60,153 nucleotides of DNA from Streptomyces sp. ADI95-17 (GTDB taxonomy: Bacteria; Actinomycetota; Actinomycetes; Streptomycetales; Streptomycetaceae). Under the pieces are notes generated by a model. The model was not told the DNA's origin and did not search any database. It saw only the letters and a program-made list of their open reading frames with translations. The translations under genes were made by a program, and so were the position numbers. Of the stretch, positions 1 through 10,066 are shown one piece after another (within the stretch, counting starts at the first letter, position 1; the number at the start of each line of letters is the position of its first letter). Where the stretch lies: contig NZ_ML123044.1 of the NCBI RefSeq assembly GCF_003846175.1, forward strand, positions 677,713-737,865, in the 5' to 3' direction.

Positions 1-49
1 TTGTGGTGAAACCGTACCACGACGCGGGGGTGAGCCTTTACCGGGTTAC

Positions 50-3031
50 TCAGCCACCGCTGTCAGCGCCGGCCGGCTCGTCTCTCTTGTCGGCGCTGCC
101 GGCCTTGTCGGCGCTGCCGGCCTTGTCGGCACCGTCCGCCTTGTCCGAGCCGCTCGCGCTGTTCGCGCTGCCCGGCTTCGGCTGGGCGGCCGCCGCACGC
201 TGGAGCGCGTCCTGCAGATCCGCCTGGGCCTTGCCGTAGGCCGCCCAGTCCTGCTCCTTGAGGGCCGCCTCGCCCTCCGAGTAGGCCTTCTGCGCGTCCG
301 CGATCGCCTTCTTCAGCGCCGCGTCACCGGTGGCCGGCGGCTGGGTGGTGCCCGGCGGCCTGGTGGTGTCCGGCGGCGGGGTGGTGCCGGAGTCCGTCAC
401 CCCGAAGACCGCGTTGAGCGCCTCCCCGAGACTGTTCTCGAAGACGGTCTTCGACCCGTACGAGGCGGCGACCTTGCGCAGCAGCGGATAGTTCTGCGTG
501 CCACCCCGCGTGTACACCGGCTCGATGTAGAGGAAGCCCCCCTCCAGCGGCACGGTCAGAAGGTTGCCGTACTCGATGTCGGAGTCGGTCCCCTTCAGGT
601 TTCTCACGAACTCGGCGACGTCGTCGTTGCCGTTGAGCTCACTCTGTACCTGCCCGGGGCCCTTCACCGTGGTGGTGACTCTCAGCAGCCTTATCGTGCC
701 GTAGTCCTTGCTGGCCGCATCGGCGTCCACCGCCATGAACGCCCCGAGGTCGGGCCGCCCCTTCGGGGTGAAGGTCGTCGTCAGCGAGAACTTCTGAGCC
801 TCCTGGTCCGGCATCTTTATGCTCAGGTAGTACGGCGGGACGGCGCCGGACTCCTTGTTGGTCGGGTCGTCCGGGACCTGCCACGCGTCACTGCCGCTGT
901 AGAACTGCGCGGGGTTCGTGACGTGGTAGCGGGTGAGCAGCTCGCGCTGCACCTTGAACAGGTCCTGCGGGTAGCGCAGGTGGTCCATGAGCTCCTGCGG
1001 GATGTCCGCCCTGGGCTCCACGGTCCCCGGGAACGCCTTGCGCCAGGTCTTGAGGACCGGGTCCTCGGTGTCCCACTCGTAGAGCTTGACCTTGCCGTCG
1101 TAGGCGTCGACGGTGGCCTTCACCGAGTTGCGGATGTAGTTGACCTGGTTCTGCTGGGCGACGACCGCACGCTGGTTGGTGGTCAGCGAGTCGGCCGTGG
1201 TGTCACCGAGCGTCGTACGGGAGGCGTACGGGTAGCCGTTGGTGGTGGTGTACGCGTCGACGACCCACTGGATGCGGCCGTTCACCACGGCCGGGTAGGC
1301 GTCGCCGTCGATGGTCAGCCACGGGGCGACCGCCTCGACGCGCTCCTTGGGCGTGCGGTTGTAGAGAATCCGCGAGCCCTCGCCGATGGCTCCCGAGTAG
1401 AGGATCTGCGGCTCGCTGAACGAGACCGCGTACGCGGCGCGGTTGAACGCGTTGGAGAGACTGACCCCGCTGTCGCCCTTGTAGCTGGTGGTCTTCTCGC
1501 CGTCCTCCTCGTAGTCGAGCTCCTTCTGGGGCCCGCCGACGATGGAGTACTGCTCGGTCTTCTCGCCGTAGTAGATCTGCTGCTGGTACTCGGGGAACTC
1601 ACCCGACGTCGGCAGCCCGGACTCGGTGAAGTCCGGGGAACCCTTCGGGTTCTTGCCCGTCGTCGTGCCCCGGGCCGCGATGGCGCCGTAGCCGTGGGTG
1701 TAGGTGAAGTGGTCGTTGATCCAGTTGCGCTTGGGGATGCCTTCGAGGTTGAGCTCGCGCAGACCGATGACCGTGTCCTGGTCCTTGCCTGCGGCGTCCT
1801 TGTAGCGGTCGACGTCCAGAGTCTTGGGGAACTGGTAGTAGTTCCTCTTCTGCTGGAGCTGCTGGAAGGCCGGGGAGACGACGTTGGGGTCCATCACCCG
1901 GTAGCTGGCGGCGTCGTTCGCGCTGGCGCGCAGCTTGGCGTCGTCGTCCGTCGTGCTCTTGCCGGAGTAGTCGTCGACCTTCGCGTCGTCGATGTCGTAC
2001 GCGTCACGCGTCGCTTCGATGTTCTTCCGGATGAACGGAGCTTCCTTGGCCTGCTCGTTCGGCTGGACCTGGAACTTCTGCACGATCGCGGGGTACAGCC
2101 CGCCGATCAGGATCGCCGAGAGCACCATCAGGCCGAAGCCGATGACCGGGAGCTGCCAGGTGCGGCGCCAGAGCGTCGCGAAGAACAGCACGGCGCAGAT
2201 CGCGGCGATGCAGAACAGGATGGTCTTCGCCGGCAGATAGGCGTTGGCGTCGACGTACCGCAGGCCCGTCCAGTTGTCCGTGGCCTTGAAGTCGCTGGAC
2301 TTCACGGCCAGGCCGTACCGGTCGAGCCAGTACGCCACGGCCTTCAGCGAGACGAAGACGCCGAGCAGCACCGAAAGATGGCCGGTGGCTGCGCCCGTCG
2401 CCCGCGCTCCGGGGCTGGTGATGCGCAGCCCGCCGTACAGGTAGTGGGTCATCGCGGCGGCGATCAGCGAGAGCACCGTGGCCGCGAAGCCGAAGCCCAG
2501 CAGGAAGCGGTACCAGGGCAGATCGAAGGCGTAGAAGGACACGTCCAGATGGAACTGGGGGTCCTTCTGCCCGAACGCCACGCCGTTCACATACATCAGC
2601 CAGGTACGCCACTGGCCGGAGGCGGATGCTCCGGCGATCAGACCGACGAGCGCGGTGATCGCGAGCAGCACCCACTTCTTGTGCGGGGCGAGGCTCATCC
2701 GGTAGCGGTCCAGGCTCTGCTGTTCCAGCGACATCGCGCTCAGCGGCGGCCGGAGCCGGTGCGCGAGCCAGATGTTCAGGCCGACGGCGACGGCCATCAG
2801 CAGTCCGAAGACGAAGAACAGCCCGATCTTGGTCCACAGGGTGGTGGTGAAGACGGATGAATACGCGACCGACCGGTACCACAGCCAGTCAGTCCAGAAC
2901 CCGGCGAACATGACGAACGCCATGGCGAGAACCGCCAGGACGCCCAATGTCATGAGCAGGGTACGGGCACGCCGGGACGGGCGGCCGACTCTGATCCGTG
3001 GCCCGGTCGGGCCTCCGCCGCGGTCCGGCAT
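50..3031 (-). CDS. UPF0182 family integral membrane protein
   Basis: About 993 residues, start ATG at 3031 (MPDRGGG); a GTG 21 bases upstream (3052) is a less likely alternative. Family of unknown function, equivalent in position to M. tuberculosis Rv3193c. Seven or so hydrophobic segments fill the first ~340 residues (the first is [20 protein letters not shown]). A large domain of about 550 residues follows, presumably extracytoplasmic, with conserved stretches such as FTYTHGYG and [12 protein letters not shown]. The C terminus has a Pro/Thr linker and a low-complexity acidic/Ala/Lys tail with repeated ADKAGS units. Full length for the family. It is divergent from the PPA1309 gene and transcribed away from it. 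Confidence 0.93.
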   Translation of the reverse strand: MPDRGGGPTGPRIRVGRPSRRARTLLMTLGVLAVLAMAFVMFAGFWTDWLWYRSVAYSSVFTTTLWTKIGLFFVFGLLMAVAVGLNIWLAHRLRPPLSAMSLEQQSLDRYRMSLAPHKKWVLLAITALVGLIAGASASGQWRTWLMYVNGVAFGQKDPQFHLDVSFYAFDLPWYRFLLGFGFAATVLSLIAAAMTHYLYGGLRITSPGARATGAATGHLSVLLGVFVSLKAVAYWLDRYGLAVKSSDFKATDNWTGLRYVDANAYLPAKTILFCIAAICAVLFFATLWRRTWQLPVIGFGLMVLSAILIGGLYPAIVQKFQVQPNEQAKEAPFIRKNIEATRDAYDIDDAKVDDYSGKSTTDDDAKLRASANDAASYRVMDPNVVSPAFQQLQQKRNYYQFPKTLDVDRYKDAAGKDQDTVIGLRELNLEGIPKRNWINDHFTYTHGYGAIAARGTTTGKNPKGSPDFTESGLPTSGEFPEYQQQIYYGEKTEQYSIVGGPQKELDYEEDGEKTTSYKGDSGVSLSNAFNRAAYAVSFSEPQILYSGAIGEGSRILYNRTPKERVEAVAPWLTIDGDAYPAVVNGRIQWVVDAYTTTNGYPYASRTTLGDTTADSLTTNQRAVVAQQNQVNYIRNSVKATVDAYDGKVKLYEWDTEDPVLKTWRKAFPGTVEPRADIPQELMDHLRYPQDLFKVQRELLTRYHVTNPAQFYSGSDAWQVPDDPTNKESGAVPPYYLSIKMPDQEAQKFSLTTTFTPKGRPDLGAFMAVDADAASKDYGTIRLLRVTTTVKGPGQVQSELNGNDDVAEFVRNLKGTDSDIEYGNLLTVPLEGGFLYIEPVYTRGGTQNYPLLRKVAASYGSKTVFENSLGEALNAVFGVTDSGTTPPPDTTRPPGTTQPPATGDAALKKAIADAQKAYSEGEAALKEQDWAAYGKAQADLQDALQRAAAAQPKPGSANSASGSDKADGADKAGSADKAGSADKRDEPAGADSGG

Positions 3032-3168
3032 CTGGAAAGCCAACGTGCGCACCTCGAAGTTCGCGGGTCGTGTGAAGCGGGCCCAGCGATCGTAGAGCCC
3101 ACCTATGCAACTTACTGAGGCTTTACCTAGTTCCCGCTCCCGGGGCGGAAGGAGGCAGGATATTGGCC

Positions 3169-3729
3169 ATGTCCAACGTTTCCCCCTCAGGCCCCCCGAT
3201 GGCCGCCAGCCCGCTCACCGTCGCCGTGCTCGAAATCGACGAGTACATCTCCGGCCTCGGCTGGGACCAGCCGGCCCGGCTCTTCGCCCTGGTCGACACC
3301 GCCAAGCTGCGGGTCCAGGAGCCCGGTCTCGCCGCCCAGCTCGGCCTGGACAGCTCCGAATCCACGACTGCCGCACTGACCCCCATCGAGCAGGACGAGC
3401 TGCCGCCGGGCACCGCCCTGGACGAGTTCCTCGCCACGATCGCCTGGCCCGACGCGGTGATCGGATGCGCGATGACGGTGGAGCGGCTGATGCTGCCGCC
3501 GTCCGCCGAGGCCTCCGTGCCCGAGGGGCTCAGCGACGCCCAGCTGACCAAGTGGGTCGCCAAGCACCCGGAGCGTCAGGAGGTGCGGATGACCGTGGCG
3601 GTCCTCCGGGACGGTACGCGCGAGTCGGCCGTACGGCTGCGCGCGAAGGACACTCCGAGCGAGGTGCGGACCGGCGCCGGTCTGGTGCCCGGTCTGGCCG
3701 ACGCGCTGGCCGCGACCTTCGAGGCCTGA
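3169..3729 (+). CDS. PPA1309 family protein
   Basis: About 186 residues, a conserved actinobacterial family of unknown function. ATG at 3169 is chosen; a TTG at 3163 has better spacing from the AAGGAGG box at 3149-3155 (7 bases), so the start could be two codons earlier. Soluble and acidic, with recognisable blocks [28 protein letters not shown] and, near the C terminus, [13 protein letters not shown]. No signal peptide or membrane segment. It converges on the PDZ/Lon protease gene 32 bases downstream. Confidence 0.85.
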   Translation: MSNVSPSGPPMAASPLTVAVLEIDEYISGLGWDQPARLFALVDTAKLRVQEPGLAAQLGLDSSESTTAALTPIEQDELPPGTALDEFLATIAWPDAVIGCAMTVERLMLPPSAEASVPEGLSDAQLTKWVAKHPERQEVRMTVAVLRDGTRESAVRLRAKDTPSEVRTGAGLVPGLADALAATFEA

Positions 3730-3762
3730 CCCCCCGGCGTCTCCCCCGCGGGGGGCGCGGTC
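3728..3762. terminator. weak hairpin between convergent genes
   Basis: A C-run and a G-run (around CCCCCCG and CGGGGGG) with an inner CCCCCGCGGGGG palindrome lie between the stop of the PPA1309 gene and the stop of the protease gene. A bidirectional terminator is plausible, but there is no T-tract. Confidence 0.35.
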
Positions 3763-4849
3763 AGCCTGCCGAACAGCTCGGCAGCCCGGCCGTGTCCCCC
3801 GCCTTGATCTTCTCCAGCGACTTCTTCGCGTCGTCGATCGTCTTCACCCTCACCAGCGTGAGTCCGCTCGGGGTGTCGGAGGCTGCGGCCTTGCAGTTCT
3901 CGTCCGGCGTCAGGAAGTACCTGGCGCCCGCGTCGCGCGCGCCGACCAGCTTCATGTTGATGCCGCCGATCGGGCCGACCTTGCCCTTGTCGTCGATCGT
4001 GCCGGTGCCCGCGATGAACTTGCCGCCCGTGAGCTTGCCGGGGGTCAGCTTGTCGATGATGCCCAGCGAGAACATCAGACCGGCGCTCGGGCCGCCGACA
4101 TCGGCGAGCTTGATGTCGATCCGGAACGGGAACGTGTGGTCCGTCCCGGCCTGGATGCCGACGATCGCGCGGTCCTCCTTGGGCGCCTTCACGGTGGTGA
4201 TGACGATCTTCCGGCTGCCCTCGGGCTCCTTGCCCGCCTTCTCGGCGGCCTCCGCCGTCTTGGCCGGGATGACCGTGAAGGTGACCTTCTGGCCGGGGTC
4301 GCGGCGGGTGACGAGCTTCGCCACGTCCTCGGGCTGCTCGACGGGCGTGCCGTCGACCTGCTTGATCACGTCGCCGGCGTGCAGCTTGCCCTGGGCGGGA
4401 CTGTCCTTGACGACCGTGGAGACCACGACGCGCGAGGTCACCGGGATCTTCAGCTCGGTCAGCGCGGCGACCTTGGCGCTCTCCTGGGACTGGCTGAACT
4501 CCTCGGCGTTCTCCTGCGTCGACTGCTGCTCGGTCTTGCCGCCGGGGTAGAGCGTGTCGTGCGGCACGACCACGCTGTCGTGGGCCAGCCAGCCGTAGAC
4601 GGACTCGACGAGATTCATGCTGTAGTCGGCACCGGTGACCCGGACCGTCGTCATGTTGAGGTTGCCGGACGTCGGGTACGTCTTGTGCCCGGAAATCTGC
4701 AGGACGGGTTCGCCACCGACCTCGCCGAGGGTGTTCACGGTCGGCCCGGGAGACATCTCCGAATACGGCACTTTGATCAGCACGCCTGCGCAGAGCAGCG
4801 CGATGAGGACCAGGGTGGAGGCGAGCATCGTCGCGGTGCGGCGTGGCAT
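3761..4849 (-). CDS. YlbL-type membrane-anchored PDZ/Lon-like serine protease
   Basis: 362 residues from ATG at 4849 (MPRRTATML); the frame stays open upstream but without coding character. One N-terminal membrane anchor (residues ~8-25, MLASTLVLIALLCAGVLI). A PDZ domain sits around 130-220 (GKLHAGDVIKQVDGTPVEQPEDV). A C-terminal Lon (S16) protease domain carries the catalytic serine in GGPSAGLMFSLG and the lysine in MKLVGARDAGA. Family knowledge: YlbL-like membrane proteases with an exported catalytic domain; positional equivalent of Rv3194c. The C-terminal Cys in PSCSAG is unusual but unexplained. Confidence 0.93.
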   Translation of the reverse strand: MPRRTATMLASTLVLIALLCAGVLIKVPYSEMSPGPTVNTLGEVGGEPVLQISGHKTYPTSGNLNMTTVRVTGADYSMNLVESVYGWLAHDSVVVPHDTLYPGGKTEQQSTQENAEEFSQSQESAKVAALTELKIPVTSRVVVSTVVKDSPAQGKLHAGDVIKQVDGTPVEQPEDVAKLVTRRDPGQKVTFTVIPAKTAEAAEKAGKEPEGSRKIVITTVKAPKEDRAIVGIQAGTDHTFPFRIDIKLADVGGPSAGLMFSLGIIDKLTPGKLTGGKFIAGTGTIDDKGKVGPIGGINMKLVGARDAGARYFLTPDENCKAAASDTPSGLTLVRVKTIDDAKKSLEKIKAGDTAGLPSCSAG

Positions 4850-4992
4850 GGAACGACAGTACGGGAAGGGTCTGTCAGTGCACCGCCGGGGCCGGTCCGT
4901 ACGAGGCGGGGATCCGGGCGCGGGCTGTGCCGGAGGGCGTCGGCAGTCGGAGCCGCGATGCGGATTGGCGACTGCGTACGCGCGAGGAGACG

Positions 4993-5163
4993 TCAGACGA
5001 TGTCGGAACCGGAGGGCGGCTTCTCCATCGCCTCGCGGAACCTGGCATAGCCGGCGAGTTCGGAGACATCGCCGGTCGTTCGATTGCGGGTGGCCCAGCT
5101 TCCCCATATCGCAGCACCGAACGCAGCGAAAAGCGGAATCAGCAACCAGGCAAGTGCTGCCAT
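4993..5163 (-). CDS. small single-pass membrane protein
   Basis: 56 residues from ATG at 5163, preceded by a strong GGGAGG ribosome-binding site 6 bases away. The first ~20 residues form one membrane helix (LAWLLIPLFAAFGAAIWGSW), followed by a short cytoplasmic tail ending in PPSGSDIV. No known domain. It lies 143 bases upstream of the PDZ/Lon protease gene in the same direction, so the two may be co-transcribed. Function unknown. Confidence 0.7.
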   Translation of the reverse strand: MAALAWLLIPLFAAFGAAIWGSWATRNRTTGDVSELAGYARFREAMEKPPSGSDIV

Positions 5164-5290
5164 TACGACCTCCCTACCCATGAGCGACCGCAACTGACCG
5201 ATCAGCAGATTAACCGTCTGGACAACCAACGCTCACGGCAGGGGTGGGGTTACGCAAATCGGACCGGACGGCCTCCCGTCCGGCTTGCGC

Positions 5291-5752
<462 letters not shown>

Positions 5753-5872
5753 GAGGCCCATGGTGCCGCACTGCGCCGACAAGGCGGAATAGCGTTTTCC
5801 ACCGGCGGGCCGCCCCTGGCCTTGGAGCCTTCTACAGAAGCTCCCGCTCGGGCGGTCCCCGCCGGTCGGCCC

Positions 5873-7015
5873 TCAGATGCGGCGGCGGGCCTTGCGGGCG
5901 CGGCGGACCAGGGCGGCGGTGCCGAGAAGTGCCACGGTCGCGCCGGCGGCACCGGCCGCGGTGGCGTCCTTGCGGCCGAGACGGCGTCCGGCGACGGTGT
6001 GTCTGCCCTCGACCTCTTCGAGGAGCGCGGCGAGCACCTCCTCGTTGGTCCAGGCGGGGCGCCAGCCCACGTCGTGCAGCCGGCTCACACTGACCACCCA
6101 GGGATGCATCGTGTACGCCAGATCGCCCGCCGGGGACGGGGTGAGCCCGATCCGGTGCAGCCTGGCAGCGGCGCCCAGGGCCACGGCGGAGGGCAGCTCC
6201 ATCCGGCGTACGCCGCTGAGCTCCTCGACCTCCTCCTGCTCCAGCCAGCCGTCGCAGCCGACCGCGAACTCGCCGTCGATCTTCTCCAGCGCGGCGTACT
6301 CCAGGGCCGTGACCAGGTCGTCGACATGGCAGAACTGCCAGGTCGGACGCGATCCGGCGACGACCAGGAGGCGCGGCGACTCGAAGTAGCGGGTCAGCGC
6401 GGTGTCCGTACCGCCGACCAGGACGGTGGGCCGGACCACGGTCACATTGAGTCCGGGGTGGGCGCGGGGCGCACGGCGGCCGAGCCGTTCGATCTCCAGG
6501 AGGTCGCCGACGCCGGTGGCCTCCGCCGTGGCGCGCAGCTCGGCGTCCTCGGCGAGCGGGACGTCGTTGTCGGGCAGCGCCCCGTAGACCATCGCCGATG
6601 TGCACAGCACGACGCGGTGGACGCCGACGGCCGCGGCGGCCGTCAGCACGGTCTGGGTGCCGCGCACGTTGTAGGCGGTGCGGGCTGCGGGGTCGGTCTC
6701 CAGGTCGAGATCGAGTGCGAGATGCACCACGACGTCCGCGCCGCGCAGCTTCTCCGCGATGGCGGGGTCGCGTACGTCGAGGATGTGCCAGGTCGCCTCG
6801 GAGACCTCTCCTCGGCGTTCATCGATGGCGATGACCTGCTTGATCTCCTCGGATGCCGCGAGGCGTGCGGTGAGCAGCTCGCCCACGCCCCCTGCCGCTC
6901 CGGTGACCGCGACGACGGGGCCACGGTTCCTGGAGCGGCTCTTTTCTGGTTTGTTCTCGGTCGAGGGGGCGGACAGGTTTCGCGCTGCGCGAACCTGAGG
7001 ATCTGGGGAACTCAC
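5873..7015 (-). CDS. SDR-fold protein with degenerate active site and C-terminal membrane anchor
   Basis: 380 residues from GTG at 7015, with GGAG a few bases upstream. An N-terminal Rossmann motif is present (VAVTGAAGGVGELL, ~residues 34-47), then IAIDERRGE and the block around VVHLALDLDLETDP typical of extended SDR/epimerase proteins. The catalytic Tyr-x3-Lys expected after the VYGALP segment is absent: the corresponding stretch reads GVGDLLEIERLGRR. The C terminus has a hydrophobic segment (AAGATVALLGTAALV) followed by a basic tail, suggesting a membrane anchor. Likely a nucleotide-binding protein rather than an active oxidoreductase. Divergent from the metalloprotease gene. Confidence 0.85.
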   Translation of the reverse strand: MSSPDPQVRAARNLSAPSTENKPEKSRSRNRGPVVAVTGAAGGVGELLTARLAASEEIKQVIAIDERRGEVSEATWHILDVRDPAIAEKLRGADVVVHLALDLDLETDPAARTAYNVRGTQTVLTAAAAVGVHRVVLCTSAMVYGALPDNDVPLAEDAELRATAEATGVGDLLEIERLGRRAPRAHPGLNVTVVRPTVLVGGTDTALTRYFESPRLLVVAGSRPTWQFCHVDDLVTALEYAALEKIDGEFAVGCDGWLEQEEVEELSGVRRMELPSAVALGAAARLHRIGLTPSPAGDLAYTMHPWVVSVSRLHDVGWRPAWTNEEVLAALLEEVEGRHTVAGRRLGRKDATAAGAAGATVALLGTAALVRRARKARRRI

Positions 7016-7207
7016 CGGGCGTCTCCAGCGGTTGTCTTCAGTACGTACCCGAATGACGCGTGCGTACCAGGTGGCGTCCATCCTGCCGCAGGCCGGGAGC
7101 CGGCGGAGCACTGAGGCCCTAAGCGGACTTTTGGTGTCTACGCTGGATGGTGATGTCGGGCAGTCGCCGTCGGTTCGAGCCGGCGGCCCTACGAGCCGAG
7201 GAAACCC

Positions 7208-8668
7208 GTGAGTGACACCCCATTCGGATTCGGCCTTCCGCCGGAGGAGCCGGAGAACGGCGACGAGGGCAAGAAGAAGGACCCCACCGGAGGTGGGCAG
7301 GGTTCGGGCGGGCCTGCGAACCCGTTCGGCTTCGGGCCCGGCGCGGGCGGGGACAACCCGTTCGCGGCGATGTTCGGCACGATGAACCCCAATGACCTGG
7401 GCGCCGCCTTCCAGCAGCTCGGCCAGATGCTGAGCTACGAGGGCGGTCCCGTGAACTGGGACATGGCCAAGCAGATCGCCCGCCAGACGGTCTCGCAGGG
7501 CACGCCGGACGGCACGAAGGACGCCAGTGTCGGCCCGTCCGAGCGGTCCGCGGTGGACGAGGCGCTGCGCCTGGCCGATCTCTGGCTGGACGGCGTGACG
7601 TCGCTGCCCTCCGGTTCGGTCTCGACCGTGGCGTGGAGCCGTGCGGAGTGGGTCGAGGCGTCTCTTCCGGCCTGGCAGAAGCTGGTCGACCCGGTGGCGG
7701 AGCGCGTCGGTCTCGCGATGGGCGATGTGCTGCCTGAGGAGATGCAGGCGATGGCCGGCCCGCTGATCGGCATGATGCGGTCGATGGGTGGCGCCATGTT
7801 CGGCCAGCAGATCGGGCAGGCCGTCGGGGTGCTCGCGGGCGAGGTGGTCGGTTCGACCGACATCGGCCTGCCGCTGGGCCCGGCGGGCAAGGCCGCGCTG
7901 CTGCCGCTGAACGTGGAGCGGTTCGGCAAGGACCTCAGCGTGCCGCAGGACGAGGTGCGGCTGTATCTCGCGCTGCGCGAGGCCGCGCACCAGCGCCTCT
8001 TCGCCCACGTTCCGTGGCTGCGCTCGCATCTCTTCGGTGCCGTCGAGGGCTATGCGCGCGGCATCAAGGTCGACACCAGCAAGCTGGAGGACGTGGTCGG
8101 CCAGTTCGACCCGTCGCAGCCCGAGCAGCTCCAGGACGCCCTTCAGCAGGGCATGTTCCAGCCGGAGGACACCCCGGAGCAGAAGGCCGCCCTGGCCCGG
8201 CTGGAGACGGCTCTCGCGCTGGTCGAAGGCTGGGTGGACGCCGTGGTGCACGAGGCCGCGAAGTCCCGTCTGACCTCGGCGGACGCGCTGCGCGAGACGA
8301 TGCGCAGGCGCCGCGCCTCCGGCGGTCCCGCCGAGCAGACCTTCGCCACGCTCATCGGCCTCCAGCTGCGCCCGCGGCGGCTGCGTGACGCCTCGCGTCT
8401 GTGGGCCTCGCTCACCGACGCGCGCGGTCTGGACGGGCGCGACGCCCTGTGGGAGCACCCCGACATGCTGCCCACGGCCCAGGACCTGGACGATCCGGAC
8501 GGCTTCGTGCACCACGAGCAGCTGGACTTCTCCGAGCTGGACAAGATGCTCGGCGAGGCCGCGAAGGGCTCGCAGAAGCCCGCCGCGGACGCGGACGACA
8601 AGGGCCCGGCCGGCAGCGCGGAGGCCGAGGACCGCGAGGACGACGGCAAGGGCGACAGCGACCGGTGA
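7208..8668 (+). CDS. zinc-dependent metalloprotease family protein (DUF2342)
   Basis: 486 residues from GTG at 7208. The N-terminal ~45 residues are Gly/Pro-rich and disordered. The rest is the actinobacterial DUF2342 / 'putative hydrolase' fold, sometimes annotated as coenzyme F420 biosynthesis-associated, with hallmark blocks MRSMGGAMFGQQIGQAVGVLAGEV, LYLALREAAHQRLFAHVPWL and ALALVEGWVDAVVHEAA. Equivalent to Rv3195. The C-terminal 40 residues are acidic and low complexity. The stop overlaps the GTG of the NUDIX gene by 4 bases, so the two are translationally coupled. No biochemical function is established. Confidence 0.88.
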   Translation: MSDTPFGFGLPPEEPENGDEGKKKDPTGGGQGSGGPANPFGFGPGAGGDNPFAAMFGTMNPNDLGAAFQQLGQMLSYEGGPVNWDMAKQIARQTVSQGTPDGTKDASVGPSERSAVDEALRLADLWLDGVTSLPSGSVSTVAWSRAEWVEASLPAWQKLVDPVAERVGLAMGDVLPEEMQAMAGPLIGMMRSMGGAMFGQQIGQAVGVLAGEVVGSTDIGLPLGPAGKAALLPLNVERFGKDLSVPQDEVRLYLALREAAHQRLFAHVPWLRSHLFGAVEGYARGIKVDTSKLEDVVGQFDPSQPEQLQDALQQGMFQPEDTPEQKAALARLETALALVEGWVDAVVHEAAKSRLTSADALRETMRRRRASGGPAEQTFATLIGLQLRPRRLRDASRLWASLTDARGLDGRDALWEHPDMLPTAQDLDDPDGFVHHEQLDFSELDKMLGEAAKGSQKPAADADDKGPAGSAEAEDREDDGKGDSDR

Positions 8669-9210
8669 GCCTGCACGACGACGCCGTTCTCGTCCTTAAG
8701 GGGTACGAGAGCCCGGACCCGGCCCAGAGTGAGCTGCGCCAGGGCTACCTCGACCATCTGGCACAGCACCCCGACGGCATGTGGAAGGCCTGCGGGGCAG
8801 GCCATCTGACGGCCAGCGCGCTGGTCGTCGACCCGGAGCGCGGCCGGGTGCTGCTCACTCTGCACCGCAAGCTTCGGATGTGGCTCCAGATGGGCGGTCA
8901 CTGCGAGCCGCAGGACGAGTCGCTCGCCGCCGCGGCGCTGCGGGAGGCGACCGAGGAGTCCGGCATCGCCGGTCTGACCCTGCTCGGTGGCGGCCCGGTG
9001 AGGCTGGACCGCCACCCGATCCCCGCGCCCTGCCACTGGCACCTGGACGTGCAGTACGCGGCGCTGGCGCCCTCCGGGGCGACGGAGCAGATCAGCGAGG
9101 AGTCGCTGGACCTGCGCTGGTTCGCCTACGACGAGGTCGCCTCGGTGGCCGACACCTCGGTCGTACGGCTGATGGAGCGGACCCGCGCCGAGCTGGAGCG
9201 GCGCCGGTAG
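8665..9210 (+). CDS. NUDIX hydrolase
   Basis: 181 residues from GTG at 8665, overlapping the upstream stop by 4 bases (GTGA). Complete Nudix box G-x5-E-x7-REATEESGI beginning at GGHCEPQDESL. Such enzymes hydrolyse a nucleoside diphosphate linked to another moiety using Mg2+ bound by the Nudix glutamates; the substrate cannot be read from the sequence. The flanking WKACGAGHLTASALVVD and PCHWHLDVQYAAL segments are typical of actinobacterial members of this subfamily. Confidence 0.92.
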   Translation: MSLHDDAVLVLKGYESPDPAQSELRQGYLDHLAQHPDGMWKACGAGHLTASALVVDPERGRVLLTLHRKLRMWLQMGGHCEPQDESLAAAALREATEESGIAGLTLLGGGPVRLDRHPIPAPCHWHLDVQYAALAPSGATEQISEESLDLRWFAYDEVASVADTSVVRLMERTRAELERRR

Positions 9211-9223
9211 GAACGGCCCGCGG

Positions 9224-9267
9224 CACGGGTGAGGGGCGGTCTCCGCGGAGACCGCCCCTCACCCGTG
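9224..9267. terminator. 44-bp perfect palindrome, bidirectional terminator
   Basis: A perfect inverted repeat of 2 x 22 bases centred at 9245/9246, between the NUDIX stop (9210) and the stop of the convergent AIM24 operon (9292). It has no separate loop and no long T-run, which is usual for Streptomyces factor-independent terminators. Confidence 0.75.
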
Positions 9268-9291
9268 CTCGTCATGTCGGTGCTCGGTGGT

Positions 9292-10047
9292 TCAGTTCCA
9301 GGAGTTGTTCTGGTTCTGACCGTGGGCGCCCTGCTGGCCCATGCCGAACTGGGCGCGGGCGCCCTGGCCGATCTCGTGGTTCTGCGGGGGCAGCACCTCG
9401 CTCGGCTGCACCAGGGCGAAGCCCTGGCCGAGGAAGCTGAGCTCCCAGCCCTCGCCGGTGTTCCCGCGACGCCGCCAGACGCCCGAGGAGTGCGTCTGGG
9501 CCTGCATCTGCACCCGCAGCGAGCTGGACCAGGCGACGATCGCGTCGGCGTCGGCGTTGACGTACTTGTCCGGCGTGACCTGCATCATCAGCGGCTGGCC
9601 GGAGGTCATCAGGGCGACCTTGCCGGTGCCGGAGATGTTGAGCTGGTACTTCCCGGTGCCCGAGATGCCGTACTGGCTGTCCACCGCGATGACCTCGGTG
9701 TGCAGCGAGGAGTCCAGCGCCAGGACATAGGCGCTGTCCACCGTGATGCCGTCGTGGTCGACGTCCACGACGTGGATGTACTGCGCGAGGTTGGCGAGGT
9801 AGACGGTGCCCTGCCCGGAGCAGCGCATCAGGTCGAGGCCCTCACCGGTGCTCGCGCGGGCGCGGCGCTGTCCGTGCGACTGGTACTCGCCGTCGAACTC
9901 CATCAGTCCCTGGTACGCGACCATGGCGCCCTTGCGGGCGAGGACGTCGTCGTGGCCGGTCAGCGAGACCCGCAGGAGCTGCGGGTTCTGGACGGTGTAC
10001 CGGTCCTGGGACTGCTGTTCGGTGTAGCTGAAGAGCGGACTCTGCAT
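9292..10047 (-). CDS. AIM24 family protein (third gene of operon)
   Basis: 251 residues from ATG at 10047, preceded by a strong GGAGGAG site. Single AIM24 beta-rich domain with characteristic glycine-rich strands (VLARKGAMVAYQGLMEFDG, LMRCSGQGTVYLANLAQYIHVVDVD, SGTGKVALMTSGQP). AIM24 is named after a yeast mitochondrial protein; the bacterial function is unknown. It lies 19 bases after the second AIM24 gene. The C terminus is Gln/Gly/Asn-rich (QFGMGQQGAHGQNQNNSWN), unlike its two paralogues. Confidence 0.88.
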   Translation of the reverse strand: MQSPLFSYTEQQSQDRYTVQNPQLLRVSLTGHDDVLARKGAMVAYQGLMEFDGEYQSHGQRRARASTGEGLDLMRCSGQGTVYLANLAQYIHVVDVDHDGITVDSAYVLALDSSLHTEVIAVDSQYGISGTGKYQLNISGTGKVALMTSGQPLMMQVTPDKYVNADADAIVAWSSSLRVQMQAQTHSSGVWRRRGNTGEGWELSFLGQGFALVQPSEVLPPQNHEIGQGARAQFGMGQQGAHGQNQNNSWN

Positions 10048-10066
10048 GGTGTGTTCTCCTCCCCCG

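Noticed and set aside
1..49. Possible tRNA or terminator at the left edge
   Set aside because: No cloverleaf, T-loop motif or convincing stem could be drawn in either orientation.
923..2860. A 645-codon plus-strand open frame inside the UPF0182 gene
   Set aside because: Antisense shadow; Val/Leu/Gly/Arg repeats typical of reading high-G+C third positions backwards.
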